NCBI RefSeq assembly: GCF_963678635.1
Contig: NW_026971686.1
Coordinates: 40,001 to 104,000 of the forward strand
DNA: 64,000 nt
Direction of reading: 5' to 3'
Source: Symsagittifera roscoffensis
Taxonomy: Eukaryota; Xenacoelomorpha; Acoela; Convolutidae
Below the pieces are notes generated by a model. The model was not told where the DNA came from and ran no database searches. It saw only the letters and a program-made list of their open reading frames with translations. Below are positions 11,023-22,239 of the stretch, one piece after another. How positions within the stretch are numbered: the stretch's first letter is position 1; every line of letters starts with the position of its first letter. Made by a program: the position numbers and the translations under genes.

Positions 11023-12057
11023 TAAACCAGAAATAAACGGATGAAATTTTAAAACGCTAAGCCGCCGCATATTTTTATGGAAGCAAAGCCTATTAGACGA
11101 ATTTTTCACTGAAGCGAAAGCTTTCCAAATTAGACATCCAAATCAGCAGAAGTGCGAAGTAAACGAGGAAGTTAAGCAATTCGATAAACTAATGAGCACA
11201 GGAAAAATATCTGCGGCCATTGGCTGCCTTTCAGACAAGAAAACAGAAGGAGTACTTCCTCTAAACGAAGTCATTGAAGGAAAAACAGTCCTTAGTCTCC
11301 TGAAAAAAAAACACCCTCGAGACCAAATAGCGAACACTCACTATGTAACTGAAGTAAGTGCTGACATAACGTCAAGACAGTTCGAAAATCAACCCTGAAA
11401 ATGCACGGAAGCCACGGTCCCTCAGGTTTAGATGCGTGCGAATGGAGAAGGATAATAACTCACTTCAACCAGACATCCATTGAGTTCTGCAAAACAATTG
11501 CTAAACTATCCTATACAATAGCAACTAGAGTTCTCCTCCATGAAAACCTAACAGCATACACCTCGTGTCGGCTTATACCTCTGGACAAAAATCCAGAGAA
11601 CAACCACTACTCAAGATTACGCTCGACTTGACATCAAGCAAATGGACTCTGGGGAGGCCGATTCAGCCGAACCTTTTTCGATGCAAATTTTTTCAACCCC
11701 CATGCTAAATCCTGCCCCAAAACTATATCTGACGCCTACAAATATCGTGAGAGTGTCAAAACATGAAAATACCAACAAAGAAATCTGGATGTGGAACACA
11801 GCAGCTTTATTCCACTAATTTTTGCGTGTATCAGAGGAGCAGCACCAGGCTCCACAAAAACCATCCAGAAACTAGCAAAGAAACTAAGCGAGAAACGGAA
11901 AGACTCATACTCGGAAACAACAAACTTTATAAGGACAAAAATAAGTTTTGCACTTCTGAGGAGTGCAATCCTCTGCCTTAGGGGGTGCAAAAATCTTAAA
12001 AATAATTCCAACATAGACAATTCTATCTGTGCTATAATCAAGGAGGGTAGGTTTTAA
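11023..12057 (+). pseudogene. RT-like gene fragment A (N- and C-terminal parts, catalytic centre deleted)
   Basis: From the minisatellite edge one frame reads RRIFLWKQSLLDEFFTEAKA and continues through FDKLMSTGKISAAIGCLSDK to about 11,398. A second frame (11,401-11,631) has SHGPSGLDACEWRR and RLIPLDKNP. A third (11,791-12,057) has PLIFACIRGAAPG, TKISFALLRSAILCLRGC. These match the N-terminal, pre-palm and C-terminal blocks of a non-LTR-like RT protein family I know from cnidarians and other invertebrates. The family's RT palm should lie between PLDKNP and the C-terminal block, but here it is gone: the two blocks join within about 30 bp near 11,600. Copy B has the same junction. Confidence 0.7.
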
Positions 12058-12224
12058 TTGACAATTCTCTTGATGCATTAGTTTCGACTTGATTTATTCA
12101 TAAAATTTTGCCGATGTATTTATATACCGTTGGTACGGCCCTATCCAACTCGTGCACGTACCGTTACATGACGGAAGGGCCCATTTTAATTGATTTTTTT
12201 TATTTTTCAAAAATTCGATTTGAT

Positions 12225-12948
12225 CCTGTCGTGCTCAAGTTTCTCGCGACTCCTGAAAAACAAAATAAATTAGATCAGAAGACTCGAGTTATAATTGGGG
12301 GAAAGTTGCTGGAAAATACAAGAGTAAAATTGCAGTTCGCAATTTTACCAGAATATTTCGATCTGAGTAGAGTTATCTTATTCCTGATAAAAGATCTAGA
12401 GTTCAAGAAAAGAAGTGCAATTGACTGGACGAGAGTGATACTTGACTGGGAAGGTGGACAGCCGAAGCTGCCCAATGGTCCAGGGAATAAAACTTCTTGA
12501 GCTAAACTCAATTACTTCAAACTTCTTCTAGAGTTGCTTTATTCTGTAATTTACCAAATTCAAGATTCGCGTCACTATGTGAGTACTTAATTTAAATTTC
12601 TCGAGTGCAATATATGTAATTCTGTTGAGATCAGGCAAGTTTTAGGTTGATCCATCTGAAATGGATCAAAGTTCCACTATCCAATAAAAACTAACGGTAT
12701 ACTTAAGCTTCCGACCCTGTTTCTAATGGCGTTTGCGTTATTGGGAGCGTTATTATTTCTAGAGTGGGTGGTTTTTTGGTAGTATTCTTTAAGCTAAAAC
12801 ACGGTTTGTAGTTTCATGTCAAATTGGCTCCGACTGAATGAGATACAAAAACACAAGAGATAGTGTCCCTGACCCTTGAGCCATTGATTATAGGGCCTAT
12901 TTTTCTCAGCCTCATATGTGACTTACTTAGGCGACTGTTACATAGTAT
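12225..12948 (+). repeat. 0.7-kb interspersed repeat, copy A
   Basis: This is one of five copies in the window (others at 24,600-25,345, 44,390-45,139, 45,900-46,645 and 47,410-48,158). Hallmarks are CTCAAGTTTCTCGCGAC, GGTGGACAGCCGAAGCTGCC, the hairpin at 12,647 and GCCTCATATGTGACTTA. Copies A and B diverge from the other three at GTTACATA, exactly where a LINE endonuclease fragment begins in those three. Short frames open on both strands (for example DWTRVILDWEGGQPKLPNGP) are not shared cleanly by all copies, so I do not call a gene. Confidence 0.8.
12647..12669. repeat. Perfect 9-bp hairpin in 0.7-kb repeat (A)
   Basis: TTGATCCAT and ATGGATCAA are separated by CTGAA. The hairpin is kept without change in all five copies of the repeat. 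Confidence 0.85.
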
Positions 12949-13110
12949 TTTTAAGGGGTGTTCTTACGACATCGAGACTACGGGATCGAACCCACTTGAC
13001 ACAGCTCCGGCCTACATGCCCATTCTAGAGTACCGGTGGTACGGTTCAACTGGAACGTGTCCACCTTCTGGTTGTGCCGTGATAGCTTTGTAAGTAAACT
13101 TGAGAAAAAT
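12949..13110 (-). other. Segment with pol III box B-like motif, copy A (SINE candidate)
   Basis: The minus strand contains GGTTCGATCCC (plus coordinates 12,982-12,992), which matches the box B consensus GGTTCGANNCC. No convincing box A lies at the usual 30-60 bp upstream on that strand; the best partial match is too far away. No cloverleaf can be drawn. It could be a decayed tRNA-derived SINE head. Copy B has the same motif at 25,378-25,388. Confidence 0.3.
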
Positions 13111-14277
13111 TCTTAATGCGCTCTGCGACACGAGGCCTAGCTAACCGTGTAAAGGGGCAACTAGGGTAACAAAAAAACGGGTTAAAGACAAAAAGCGAAA
13201 CAAAAAAAAAAACAAAAAAGAAGAGAAATTGGAAAAAAAGCCCTAAAAACTCAAAAAAGGTAGTTAAATTGATTTCCAGATTAGGTGGATCAAACCTTTA
13301 TATTAATTAAAGCAGTATACTCATACTATTTTCAAATAGGACCGATCGTTTTAATCAAAAAAGGAAATTTTCAGCAGGTGACAGAGTTCGGGGCTTTGAA
13401 AGGGTTTTCAGATAGCCTTGCAGCCTTGGAGAACCACTGGGACACTTCGCCAGAAGAGGTGACCAGGCAGAAGGGAAAGTGGTTCGTAGGACGGGGATCT
13501 GAAAAACGAGAGACGGCATGCCTAGGATTAGACTACCAGTAGGTTGATCAGAGCAGTACAAAAATCAACAGGGTGCACTGTTCAACGAAATGGATATCGT
13601 TAAAATCCATTTTATACTATAGGAGATAGATATAAACGGAAATAAGCGGCACCCCACAGTTTTGAGAAAACGTTTTTGCTTGAGCAGAGCTTGGAAACAG
13701 GTTATACGGATTTTCTCTCGAGAGTTTTAACACCCATCGCGCTTTAAGCATTTTTAGTTACAATTAGTCTACTACAATTAGTCTTAAAGTAGTCGATTTA
13801 GTTACAATTGACTAACTAGTGTCTGGAACCGTCAAGTTAAAGATTTAGAACAAGAGTTAGAACGCGAAGGTACCCGGTAGTAAACTCGAAATAAGTTAGA
13901 TAACCTGGCCGTATCGAGTGAGGGATAGGAAATACACAAGTTTTAGAACCCAGTAGGTGAACGCCCCAAAACAACGTTAAAAGGGGGGTTGGAAATCGTG
14001 TGACAGTCAAGTACCAGACATTTTTTTCGAAAAATGTCCCTTGTTGACTTTGTGTTTTATGTGCAAACAAATTTTTTTAAATTTGATTTTTACATTTTGA
14101 ATTTTATTGTTTTTAATAAATTTTAAAGTTTTATTGAGAATTGGTGCATTTGCAACCACAAAAAAGTTTTAAAAACAAGTTGCTTTTTGGCTTGCATTGT
14201 GTTTAAAAGGGAAAGTAATTTAGGGGAAACTCAGTTAATTTTTGGTAAGAAAATTGTGTTTGCAAAATTTTACACGA
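13111..14277. other. Unassigned DNA of segment A
   Basis: Apart from the 85-codon frame at 13,285-13,542, I see no gene. The stretch holds A-rich runs (13,160-13,260), repeats of TTAGTTACAATT (13,755-13,815) and AT-rich sequence near 14,080-14,180. It matches 25,521-26,751 in segment B, except that B carries about 120 extra bp of G-rich sequence at 26,145-26,265. Confidence 0.7.
13285..13542 (+). CDS. Small unassigned ORF, 85 codons (copy A)
   Basis: This is an ATG-to-stop frame with the protein start MDQTFILIKAVYSYYFQ and a charged C-terminal half (ENHWDTSPEEVTRQKGKWF). The same frame is open at the same length in copy B (25,680-25,937), with about five amino-acid changes. The duplication alone may explain this. 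No known domain is seen and no promoter is evident. It could be a fragment of a larger decayed protein or a chance frame. Confidence 0.25.
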   Translation: MDQTFILIKAVYSYYFQIGPIVLIKKGNFQQVTEFGALKGFSDSLAALENHWDTSPEEVTRQKGKWFVGRGSEKRETACLGLDYQ

Positions 14278-14609
14278 TTTCCGGAGGTGGTACTGGGACA
14301 GTGGATCAAGCGTCTCAACACTGGAGACGGGAGTGGAAATTTCAATACGAATTCCGGAGGTGGTACTGGGGTAGTGGATCAGGTATCCTAACACTTGAGT
14401 CACGGTGGTGAAGAATTTTGCACGAGTTCTGGAGGCAGTCTTGGGATAGTGGTTTAAGGGTCCCAACTATTGAGTGCTGGGATAGTGATCTAAGAGTCCT
14501 AACACTTGAGTTCTGGGATAGTCGTTTAAGGGTCCCAACAATTGAGTCCTGAGATAGTGATTTGAGGATGACAACACTTGAGACCTGGGATAGTGGTTTG
14601 AGAGTCCCA

Positions 14610-14832
14610 GCAATTGGGACCCTTAAATCAGTATCCCAGGACTCAAGTGTTGGGAATCTTAAATCAGTATCCCAGGACTCAAGTGTTGGGACCGCTAAAT
14701 CACTATCCCAGGACTCAAGTGTTGGAACCCTTAAATCACTATCCCAGGACTCAAGTGATGGGACCCCTAAATCAGTATCTCGGGGCTCAAGTGTTGGGAT
14801 TCTTAAATCAGTATCCGAGGAGTCCAGTGTTT
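14610..14832 (-). repeat. Inverted block of minisatellite units
   Basis: Between about 14,610 and 14,832, some six consecutive units read on the plus strand as CCCAGGACTCAAGTGTTGGG, the reverse complement of the surrounding units. The orientation flips back at ACTGGGATACTAATTTAAGG. The peptide frame crossing it changes from the LESWDSDLRVP type to the GTLKSLSQDSSV type and back. Confidence 0.9.
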
Positions 14833-17246
14833 ACTGGGATACTAATTTAAGGGTCCCAACACTTGAGTCTCGAGATACTGATTTAAGGGTCCCAAGGATT
14901 GAGTCTTGGGATAGTGATTTAAGGGTTCCAACACTTCAGTCCTGGGATACTGATTTGTGGTACCCAACACTTGATTCCCGGGATACTGATTTAAGGGTCC
15001 CAACACTTGAGTCCTGGGATAGTGATTTAAGAGTCCCAACAGTTGAGTCCTGGGATAGTGATTTAAGGGTCCCAACACTTGTCCTGTGACAGCGAGTCTA
15101 TGAATTAAGTCCAACACCTAGAGTCCTGTGATAGTGAATTAAGGGTCCAACACCTAAAGTCTTGGGATAGTAAATTAAGTATCCCAACACCTAAAAGCCT
15201 GGGATAGTGGATTTAGTATCTCAACACTTGAGTCCTGGGTACTGATTTAAGGTCCCAACACTTCGGTCCTGGGATACTGATTTAAGGGTCCCAACACTTG
15301 AGTCCCGGGATACTGATTTAAGGGTCCCAACACTTGAGTCCTGGGATAGTGATTTAAGAGTCCCAACAGTTGAGTCCTGGGATAGTGATTTAAGGGTCCC
15401 AACACTTGTCCTGTGACAGCGAGTCTATGAATTAAGTCCAACACCTAGAGTCCTGTGATAGTGAATTAAGGGTCCAACACCTAAAGTCTTGGGATAGTAA
15501 ATTAAGTATCCCAACACCTAAAAGCCTGGGATAGTGGATTTAGTATCTCAACACTTGAGTCCTGGGATACTGATTTAAGGTCCCAACACTTCGGTCCTGG
15601 GATAGTGATTTAAGAGTCCCAACACTTGAATTCTGTGATAGTCGTTTAAGTGTCCCAACAATTGAGTCCTTGTATAGTGACTTCAGGGTCCCAATACTTG
15701 AGACTTGGGATAGTGGTTTGAGAGTCCCAGCATTTGAGTCTTGGGATAGTGATTTAAGGGTCCTAACACTTGAGTTCTGGGATAGTCGTTTAAAGGTCCC
15801 AACACTTGAGGCCTGGGATAGTGGTTTGAGAGTCCCACCACTTGAGTCCTGGGATACTGATTTAAGGTTCCCAACACTTTAGTCCTGGGATACTAATTTA
15901 AGGGTCCCAACACTTGAGTCTCGAGATACTGATCTAAGGGTCCCAAGGATTGAGTCTTGGGATAGTGATTTAAGGGTTCCAACACTTCAGTCCTGGGATA
16001 CTGATTTGTCGTACCCAACACTTGAGTCCCGGGATACTGATTTAAGGGTCCCAACACTTGAGTCCTGGGATAGTGATTTAAGAGTCCCAACAGTTGAGTC
16101 CTGGGATAGTGATTTAAGGGTCCAAACACTTGTCCTGGGAAGCAAATTAAGGGTCCGAACACCTAGAATCCTAGGATAGTGAATTAAGGGTCCAACACCT
16201 AAAGTCTTGGGATAGTAAATTAAGTATCCCAACACCTAAAAGCCTGGGATAGTGGATTTAGTATCTCAACACTTGAGTCCTGGGATACTGATTTAAGGAC
16301 CCAACACTTCGGTCCTGGGATACTGATTTAAGAATCCCAACACTTGAGTCCCGAGATACTGATTTAAGGGTTCCAACACTTGGTTCATGAGATAGTGATT
16401 TAAAGGTCCCATTACTTGAGTCCTGGTTTAGTGATTTAAGGGTCCCAACACTTGAGTCCTGGGATAGTGATTTAAAGGTCCCAACACTTGACTTCTGGGA
16501 TACTGATTTTCGGTTCCCAACACTTGAGTCCCGAGATAGTGATTTAAGGGTCCCAAGACTTGAGTCTTGGGATAGTGATTTTAGGGTCCCATCAGTTGAG
16601 TCCTGGGATAGTGATTTAAGGGTCCCATCACTTGAGTCCTGGGATAGTGATTTAAGAGTCCCAACACCTGTGTCCTGGAAAAGTGATTTAATTGTCCCAA
16701 CACTTGTCCTGGGGCAGCGATTTAAGTTCCCAAAACCAAGAGTCCTGGGAAAGTGAATTAGGGGTACAACACCTAGAGTCCTGGGATAGTGGTTTGAGAG
16801 TCCTAACACTTGAGTCCTGGGATACTGATTTAAGGTTCCCAACACTGGACTCCTGGGATACTGATTTAAGAATCCCAACACTCGAGATACTGATTAAGGG
16901 GTCACATCACTTGATTCCTGGGACAGTGATTTAAGGGTCCCAACACTTGAATCCTGTGATAGTGATTTAGCGGTTCCAACACTTGAATCCTGGGATACTG
17001 ATTTAAGATTCCCAACACTTGATTCCTGGGATACTGATTTAAGGGTCCCAACACTTGAGTTCCCAGATACTGATTAGGGGTCCCATCACTTGAGTCCTGG
17101 GATAGTGATTTAAGGGTCCCAACACTTCGGTCCTGGGATACTGATTAAAGGCCCCAACACTTGAGTCCCGAGATACTGATTTAAGGGTCCCAAGACTTGA
17201 GTCTTGGGATAGTGATTTAAGAGTCCCAACACTTGAGTTCTAGGAT

Positions 17247-17894
17247 ATGGATTTAAGGTTCCCAACACTTGAGCCCCGAGATACTGATTTAGGGGACCCA
17301 TCACTTGAGTCCTGGGATAGTGATTTAAAGGTCCCAACACTTGACTTCTGGGATACTGATTTAAGGGTCCCAACACTTGAGTCCCGAGATAGTGATTTAA
17401 GGGTCCCAAGACTTGAGTCTTGGGATAGTGATTTTAGGGTCCCATCAGTTGAGTCCTTGGATAGTGATTTAAGGGTCCCATCACTTGAGTCCTGGGATAG
17501 TGATTTAAGAGTCCCAACACTTGTGTCTTGGGATAGTGATTTAAGAGTTCCAACACTTGAGTTCTAGGATATGGATTTAAGGTTCCCAACACTTGAGCCC
17601 CGAGATACTGATTTAGGGGTCCCATCACTTGAGTCCTGGGATAGTGATTTAAAGGTCCCAACACTTGACTTCTGGGATACTGATTTTCGGTTCCCAACAC
17701 TTGAGTCCCGAGAAAGTGATTTAAGGGTCCCAAGACTTGAGTCTTGGGATAGTGATTTTAGGGTCCCATCAGTTGAGTCCTGGGATAGTGATTTAAGGGT
17801 CCCATCACTTGAGTCCTGGGATAGTTATTTAAGAGTCCCAACACTTGTGTCCTGGAACAGTAATTTAATTGTCCCAACACTTGTCCTGGGGCAG
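17247..17894 (+). repeat. 324-bp higher-order repeat (2 copies)
   Basis: Two adjacent copies, 17,247-17,570 and 17,571-17,894, both start at ATGGATTTAAGGTTCCCAAC with a period of 324 bp (nine 36-bp units). They are almost identical, which indicates a recent block duplication. Confidence 0.85.
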
Positions 17895-20800
17895 CGATTT
17901 AAGTTCCCAAAACCTAGAGTCACGGGAAAGTGAATTAGGGGTACAACACCTAGAGTCCTGGGATAGTGACGTAATGATCCAACACCTAAAAGCCTGGGAT
18001 AGTGGTTTGAGAGTCCTAACACTTGAGTCCTGGGATACTGATTTAGCGGTCCCAACACTTCAGTCCTGGGATACTGATTTGTGGTTCCCAACACTTGAGT
18101 CCCGGGATACTGATTTAAGGGTCCCAACACTTGAGTCCTGGGATAGTGATTTAAGAATCCCAACAGTTGAGTCCTGGGATAGTGATTTAAGGGTCCCAAC
18201 ACTTGTCCTGTGACAGCGAGTCTATGAATTAAGTCCAACACCTAGAGTCCTGTGATAGTGAATTAAGGGTCCAACACCTAAAGTCTTGGGATAGTAAATT
18301 AAGTATCCCAACACCTAAAAGCCTGGGATAGTGGATTTAGTATCTCAACACTTGATCCTGGGATACTGATTTAAGGTTCCAACACTTCGGTCCTGGGATA
18401 CTGATTTAAGGGTCCCAACACTTGAGTCCCGAGATGCTGATTTAAGGGCCCCAAGACTTGAGTCTTGGGATAGTGATTTAAGGGTCCTAACACTTGAGTT
18501 CTGGGATAGTCGTTTAAAGGTCCCAACACTTGAGGCCTGGGATAGTGGTTTGAGAGTCCCAGCACTTGAGTCCTGGATACTGATTTAAGGTTCCCAACAC
18601 TTTAGTCCTGGGATACTAATTTAAGGGTCCCAACACTTGAGTCTCGAGATACTGATTTAAGGGTCCCAAGGATTGAGTCTTGGGATAGTGATTTAAGGGT
18701 TCAAACACTTCAGTCCTGGGATACTGATTTGTGGTACCCAACACTTGAGTCCCGGGATACTGATTTAAGGGTCCCAACACTTGAGTCCTGGGATAGTGAT
18801 TTAAGAGTCCCAACACTTGATTCCTGGGATAGTGATTTAAAGGTCCCATCACTTGAGTCCTGGTTTAGCGATTTAAGGGTCCCAACACTTGAGTCCTGGG
18901 ATAGTGATTTAAAGGTCCCAACACTTGACTTCTGGGATACTGATTTTCGGTTCCCAACACTTGAGTCCCGAGATAGTGATTTAAGGGTCCCAAGACTTGA
19001 GTCTTGGGATAGTGATTTTAGGGTCCCATCAGTTGACTCCTGGGATAGTGATTTAAGGGTCCCATCACTTGAGTCCTGGGATAGTGATTTAAGAGTCCCA
19101 ACACCTGTGTCCTGGAACAGTGATTTAATTGTCCCAACACTTGTCCTGGGGCAGCGATTTAAGTTCCCAAAACCTAGAGCCCTGGGAAAGTGAATTAGGG
19201 GTACAACACCTAGAGTCCTGGGATAGTGACGTAAAGATCCAACACCTAAAAGCCTGGGATAGTGGTTTGACAGTCCTAACACTTGAGTCCTGGGATACTG
19301 ATTTAGCGGTCCCAACACTTCAGTCCTGGGATACTGATTTGTGGTTCCCAACACTTGAGTCCCGGGATACTGATTTAAGGGTCCCAACACTTGAGTCCTG
19401 GGATAGTGATTTAAGAATCCCAACAGTTGAGTCCTGGGATAGTGATTTAAGGGTCCAACACCTAAAGTCTTGGGATAGTAAATTAAGTATCCCAACACCT
19501 AAAAGCCTGGGATAGTGGATTTAGTATCTCAACACTTGATCCTGGGATACTGATTTAAGGTCCCAACACTTCGGTCCTGAGATACTGATTTAAGGGTCCC
19601 AACACTTGAGTCCCGAGATGCTGATTTAAGGGCCCCAAGACTTGAGTCTTGGGATAGTGATTTAAGGGTCCTAACACTTGAGTTCTGGGATAGTCGTTTA
19701 AAGGTCCCAACACTTGAGGCCTGGGATAGTGGTTTGAGAGTCCCAGCACTTGAGTCCTGGGATACTGATTTAAGGTTCCCAACACTATAGTCCTGGGATA
19801 CTAATTTAAGGGTCCCAACACTTGAGTCTCGAGATACTGATTTAAGGGTCCCAAGGATTGAGTCTTGGGATAGTGATTTAAGGGTTCCAACACTTCAGTC
19901 CTGGGATACCGATTTGTGGTACCCAACACTTGAGTCCCGGGATACTGATTTAAGGGACCCAACACTTGAGTCCTGGGATAGTGATTTAATAGTCCCAACA
20001 GTTGAGTCCTGGGATAGTGATTTAGGGGTCCCAACACTTGACTTCTGGGATACTGATTTTCGGTTCCCAACACTTGAGTCCCGAGATAGTGATTTAAGGG
20101 TCCCAAGACTTGAGTCTTGGGATAGTGATTTTAGGGTCCCATCAGTTGAGTCCTGGGATAGTGATTTAAGGGTCCCATCACTTGAGTCCTGGGATAGTGA
20201 TTTAAGAGTCCCAACACTTGTGTCCTGGAACAGTGATTTAATTGTCCCAACACTTGTCCTGGGGCAGCGATTTAAGTTCCCAAAACCTAGAGTCCTGGGA
20301 AAGTGAATTAGGGGTACAACACCTAGAGTCCTGGGATAGTGACGCAAGGATCCAACACCTAAAAGCCTGGGATAGTGGTTTGAGAGTCCTAACACTTGAG
20401 TCCTGGGATACTGATATAAGGTTCCCAACACTGGACTCCTGGGATACTGATTTAAGAATCCCAACACTTGAGCCCCGAGATACTGATTTAGGGGTCCCAT
20501 CACTTGAGCCTGGGAGTGTGATTTAAGGGTCCCAACACGTGAATCCTGGGATAGTGATTTAGCGGTCGCAACACTTGAGTCCTGGGATACTGATTTATAA
20601 TTCCCAACACTTGAGTCCTGGGATACTGATTTAAGGGTCCCAACACTTGATTTCCCAGATGCTGATTAGGGGTCCCATCACTTGAGTCCTGGGATGGTGA
20701 TTTAAGGGTCCCAACGCTTCGGTCCTGGGATTTTGATTTAAGGGTCCCAACACTTGAGTCCCGAGATACTGATTTAAGGGTCCCAAGACTTGAGTCTTGG

Positions 20801-21446
20801 GATAGTGATTTAAGAGTCCCAACACTTGAATTCTAGGATATGGATTTAAGGTTCCCAACACTTGAGTCCCGAGATACTGATTTAGTGGTCCCATCACTTG
20901 AGTCCTGGGATAGTGATTTAAGGGTCCCAACACTTGAGTCCTTGGATAGTGATTTAGCGGTCCCAACACTTGAGTCCTTGGATACTGATTTACGGTTCCC
21001 AACACTTGAGTCCTGGGATACTGATTTAAGGTTCCCAACACTTGAGTCCCGAGATACTGATTTAGGGGTCCCATCACTTGAGTCCTGGGATAGTGATTTA
21101 AGGGTCCCAACACTTGAGTCCTGGGATACTGATTTTTGGTTCCCAACACTTGAGTCCCGGGATATTGATTTAACGGTCCCAACACTTGAGTTCTGGAATA
21201 AAGATTTAAGAGTCCCAACACTTGAGTTCTAGGATATGGATTTAAGGTTCCCAACACTTGTTCTAGGAGAGCGATTTAAGGGTCCCAATACCTAGAGTCA
21301 TGGGATAGTGAATTAAGGGTCCACCATCTAGAGTACTGGGATAGTGAATTAAGGGTCCAACACCTAAAGTCTTGGGATAGTAAATTAAGTATCTCAACAC
21401 CTAAAAGCCTGGGATAGTGGATTTAGTATCCCAACACCTGAAGTGC

Positions 21447-22239
21447 ATTAGTTGGAGACAACAGACAAGGAGCGAGAAAAACATATCAAGAAAGATCAGC
21501 AGGACATGAAAAAACGATACCAGACAAAAACAGAAAAGTTAACCGGAACAAGGGTTGAACCTCAACGTAAAAAGCAGGAATCGACAAATACTTGGGAAAT
21601 GATGACAGGACATTTGAAGCATTCGCAACATGAAACAAAGAGTCGAGAGATAGAGGAGGAGGTAAATCGAGAAAATCTTTCAAGAAGCCGAAAGAATTTG
21701 AAGATGACTCGGATGGTTGCATAGATACCTGGGTTGATGTGGTGAGACTACATCTTGAACAAGACAACTTGAATGATGAAAAACAGGCGTGCACAGCGAT
21801 ACTAAGCAATCAGGAGGGCACGGCACTGAAGTGCGTGGCAGCCAAGAAGGAAGAAGAACGTGACAGCGCGGACAAGATCTTTGAAATTCTGCTGAACCGA
21901 TTCGGATCCAGGATGAAGGGGCACAAGGCCATGATGAGGTTTGAGAAGAGGAGACAGAGAGATGATGAATCGATTGATCGATTCTTTGATAAACTGGAGA
22001 GCTTAAGACGAGGAAGTGATCCTGATGAACCAACTAATAGGAGAAATTTTAGCATCGCTTCGAAACTCTTTGATGGGGTGAAAGGTGACGACTTGAGAAC
22101 AATGTTGGCAACCTACTACACGCTACTACTACTATCGAAAGATAATGCCCCAACATTGGAAGAGATGAGACAGAAACCTAGAGAGTACATGTTGATGAAA
22201 CCGAAGAAATACTCAGTTTCAGACAGTAGGAACCTGTAA
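21447..22239 (+). pseudogene. gag: Gypsy copy B gag (capsid part), 5'-truncated
   Basis: The copy starts inside gag, directly after minisatellite sequence (CACCTGAAGTGCATTAGTTG), and lacks the leader and the first third of gag. A further deletion relative to A and C joins ...GGACATGAAAA to AACGATACC near 21,510. The capsid-like frame 21,739-22,239 is the best preserved of the three: VRLHLEQDNLNDEKQAC, KIFEILLNRFGS, RFFDKLESLRRGSD, KDNAPTLEEMRQK. It has two extra Leu codons at about 22,130. It ends at TAA 22,237-22,239, the same place as in A and C. Confidence 0.75.

Larger units (their letters stand above)
14278..21446. repeat. 36-bp minisatellite, array 3
   Basis: This is the largest array, about 7.2 kb. 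It opens with the non-36-mer spacer (GGAGGTGGTACTGGGACAGT and a near-duplicate), contains one inverted block (14,610-14,832), and then shows nested higher-order periods (324 bp at 17,247-17,894; about 1.1-1.26 kb between recurrences of CTTGTCCTGGGGCAGCGATT at about 16,700, 17,880, 19,140 and 20,250). It ends at a truncated gypsy gag (copy B). Open frames up to 262 codons here are products of the 36-bp period. Confidence 0.94.

Noticed and set aside
12275-12511. Minus-strand frame in the 0.7-kb repeat (also 45,952-46,152 and 47,468-47,668)
   Set aside because: Open frames exist on both strands and differ in extent between copies. There is no motif and it looks like chance in a repeat.
12982-12992. 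A tRNA gene at the box B match
   Set aside because: No box A at proper distance and no cloverleaf can be drawn. Kept only as a SINE candidate.
14562-21257. Open frames up to 262 codons in array 3
   Set aside because: Same artefact of the minisatellite. Overlapping frames on opposite strands are equally long.
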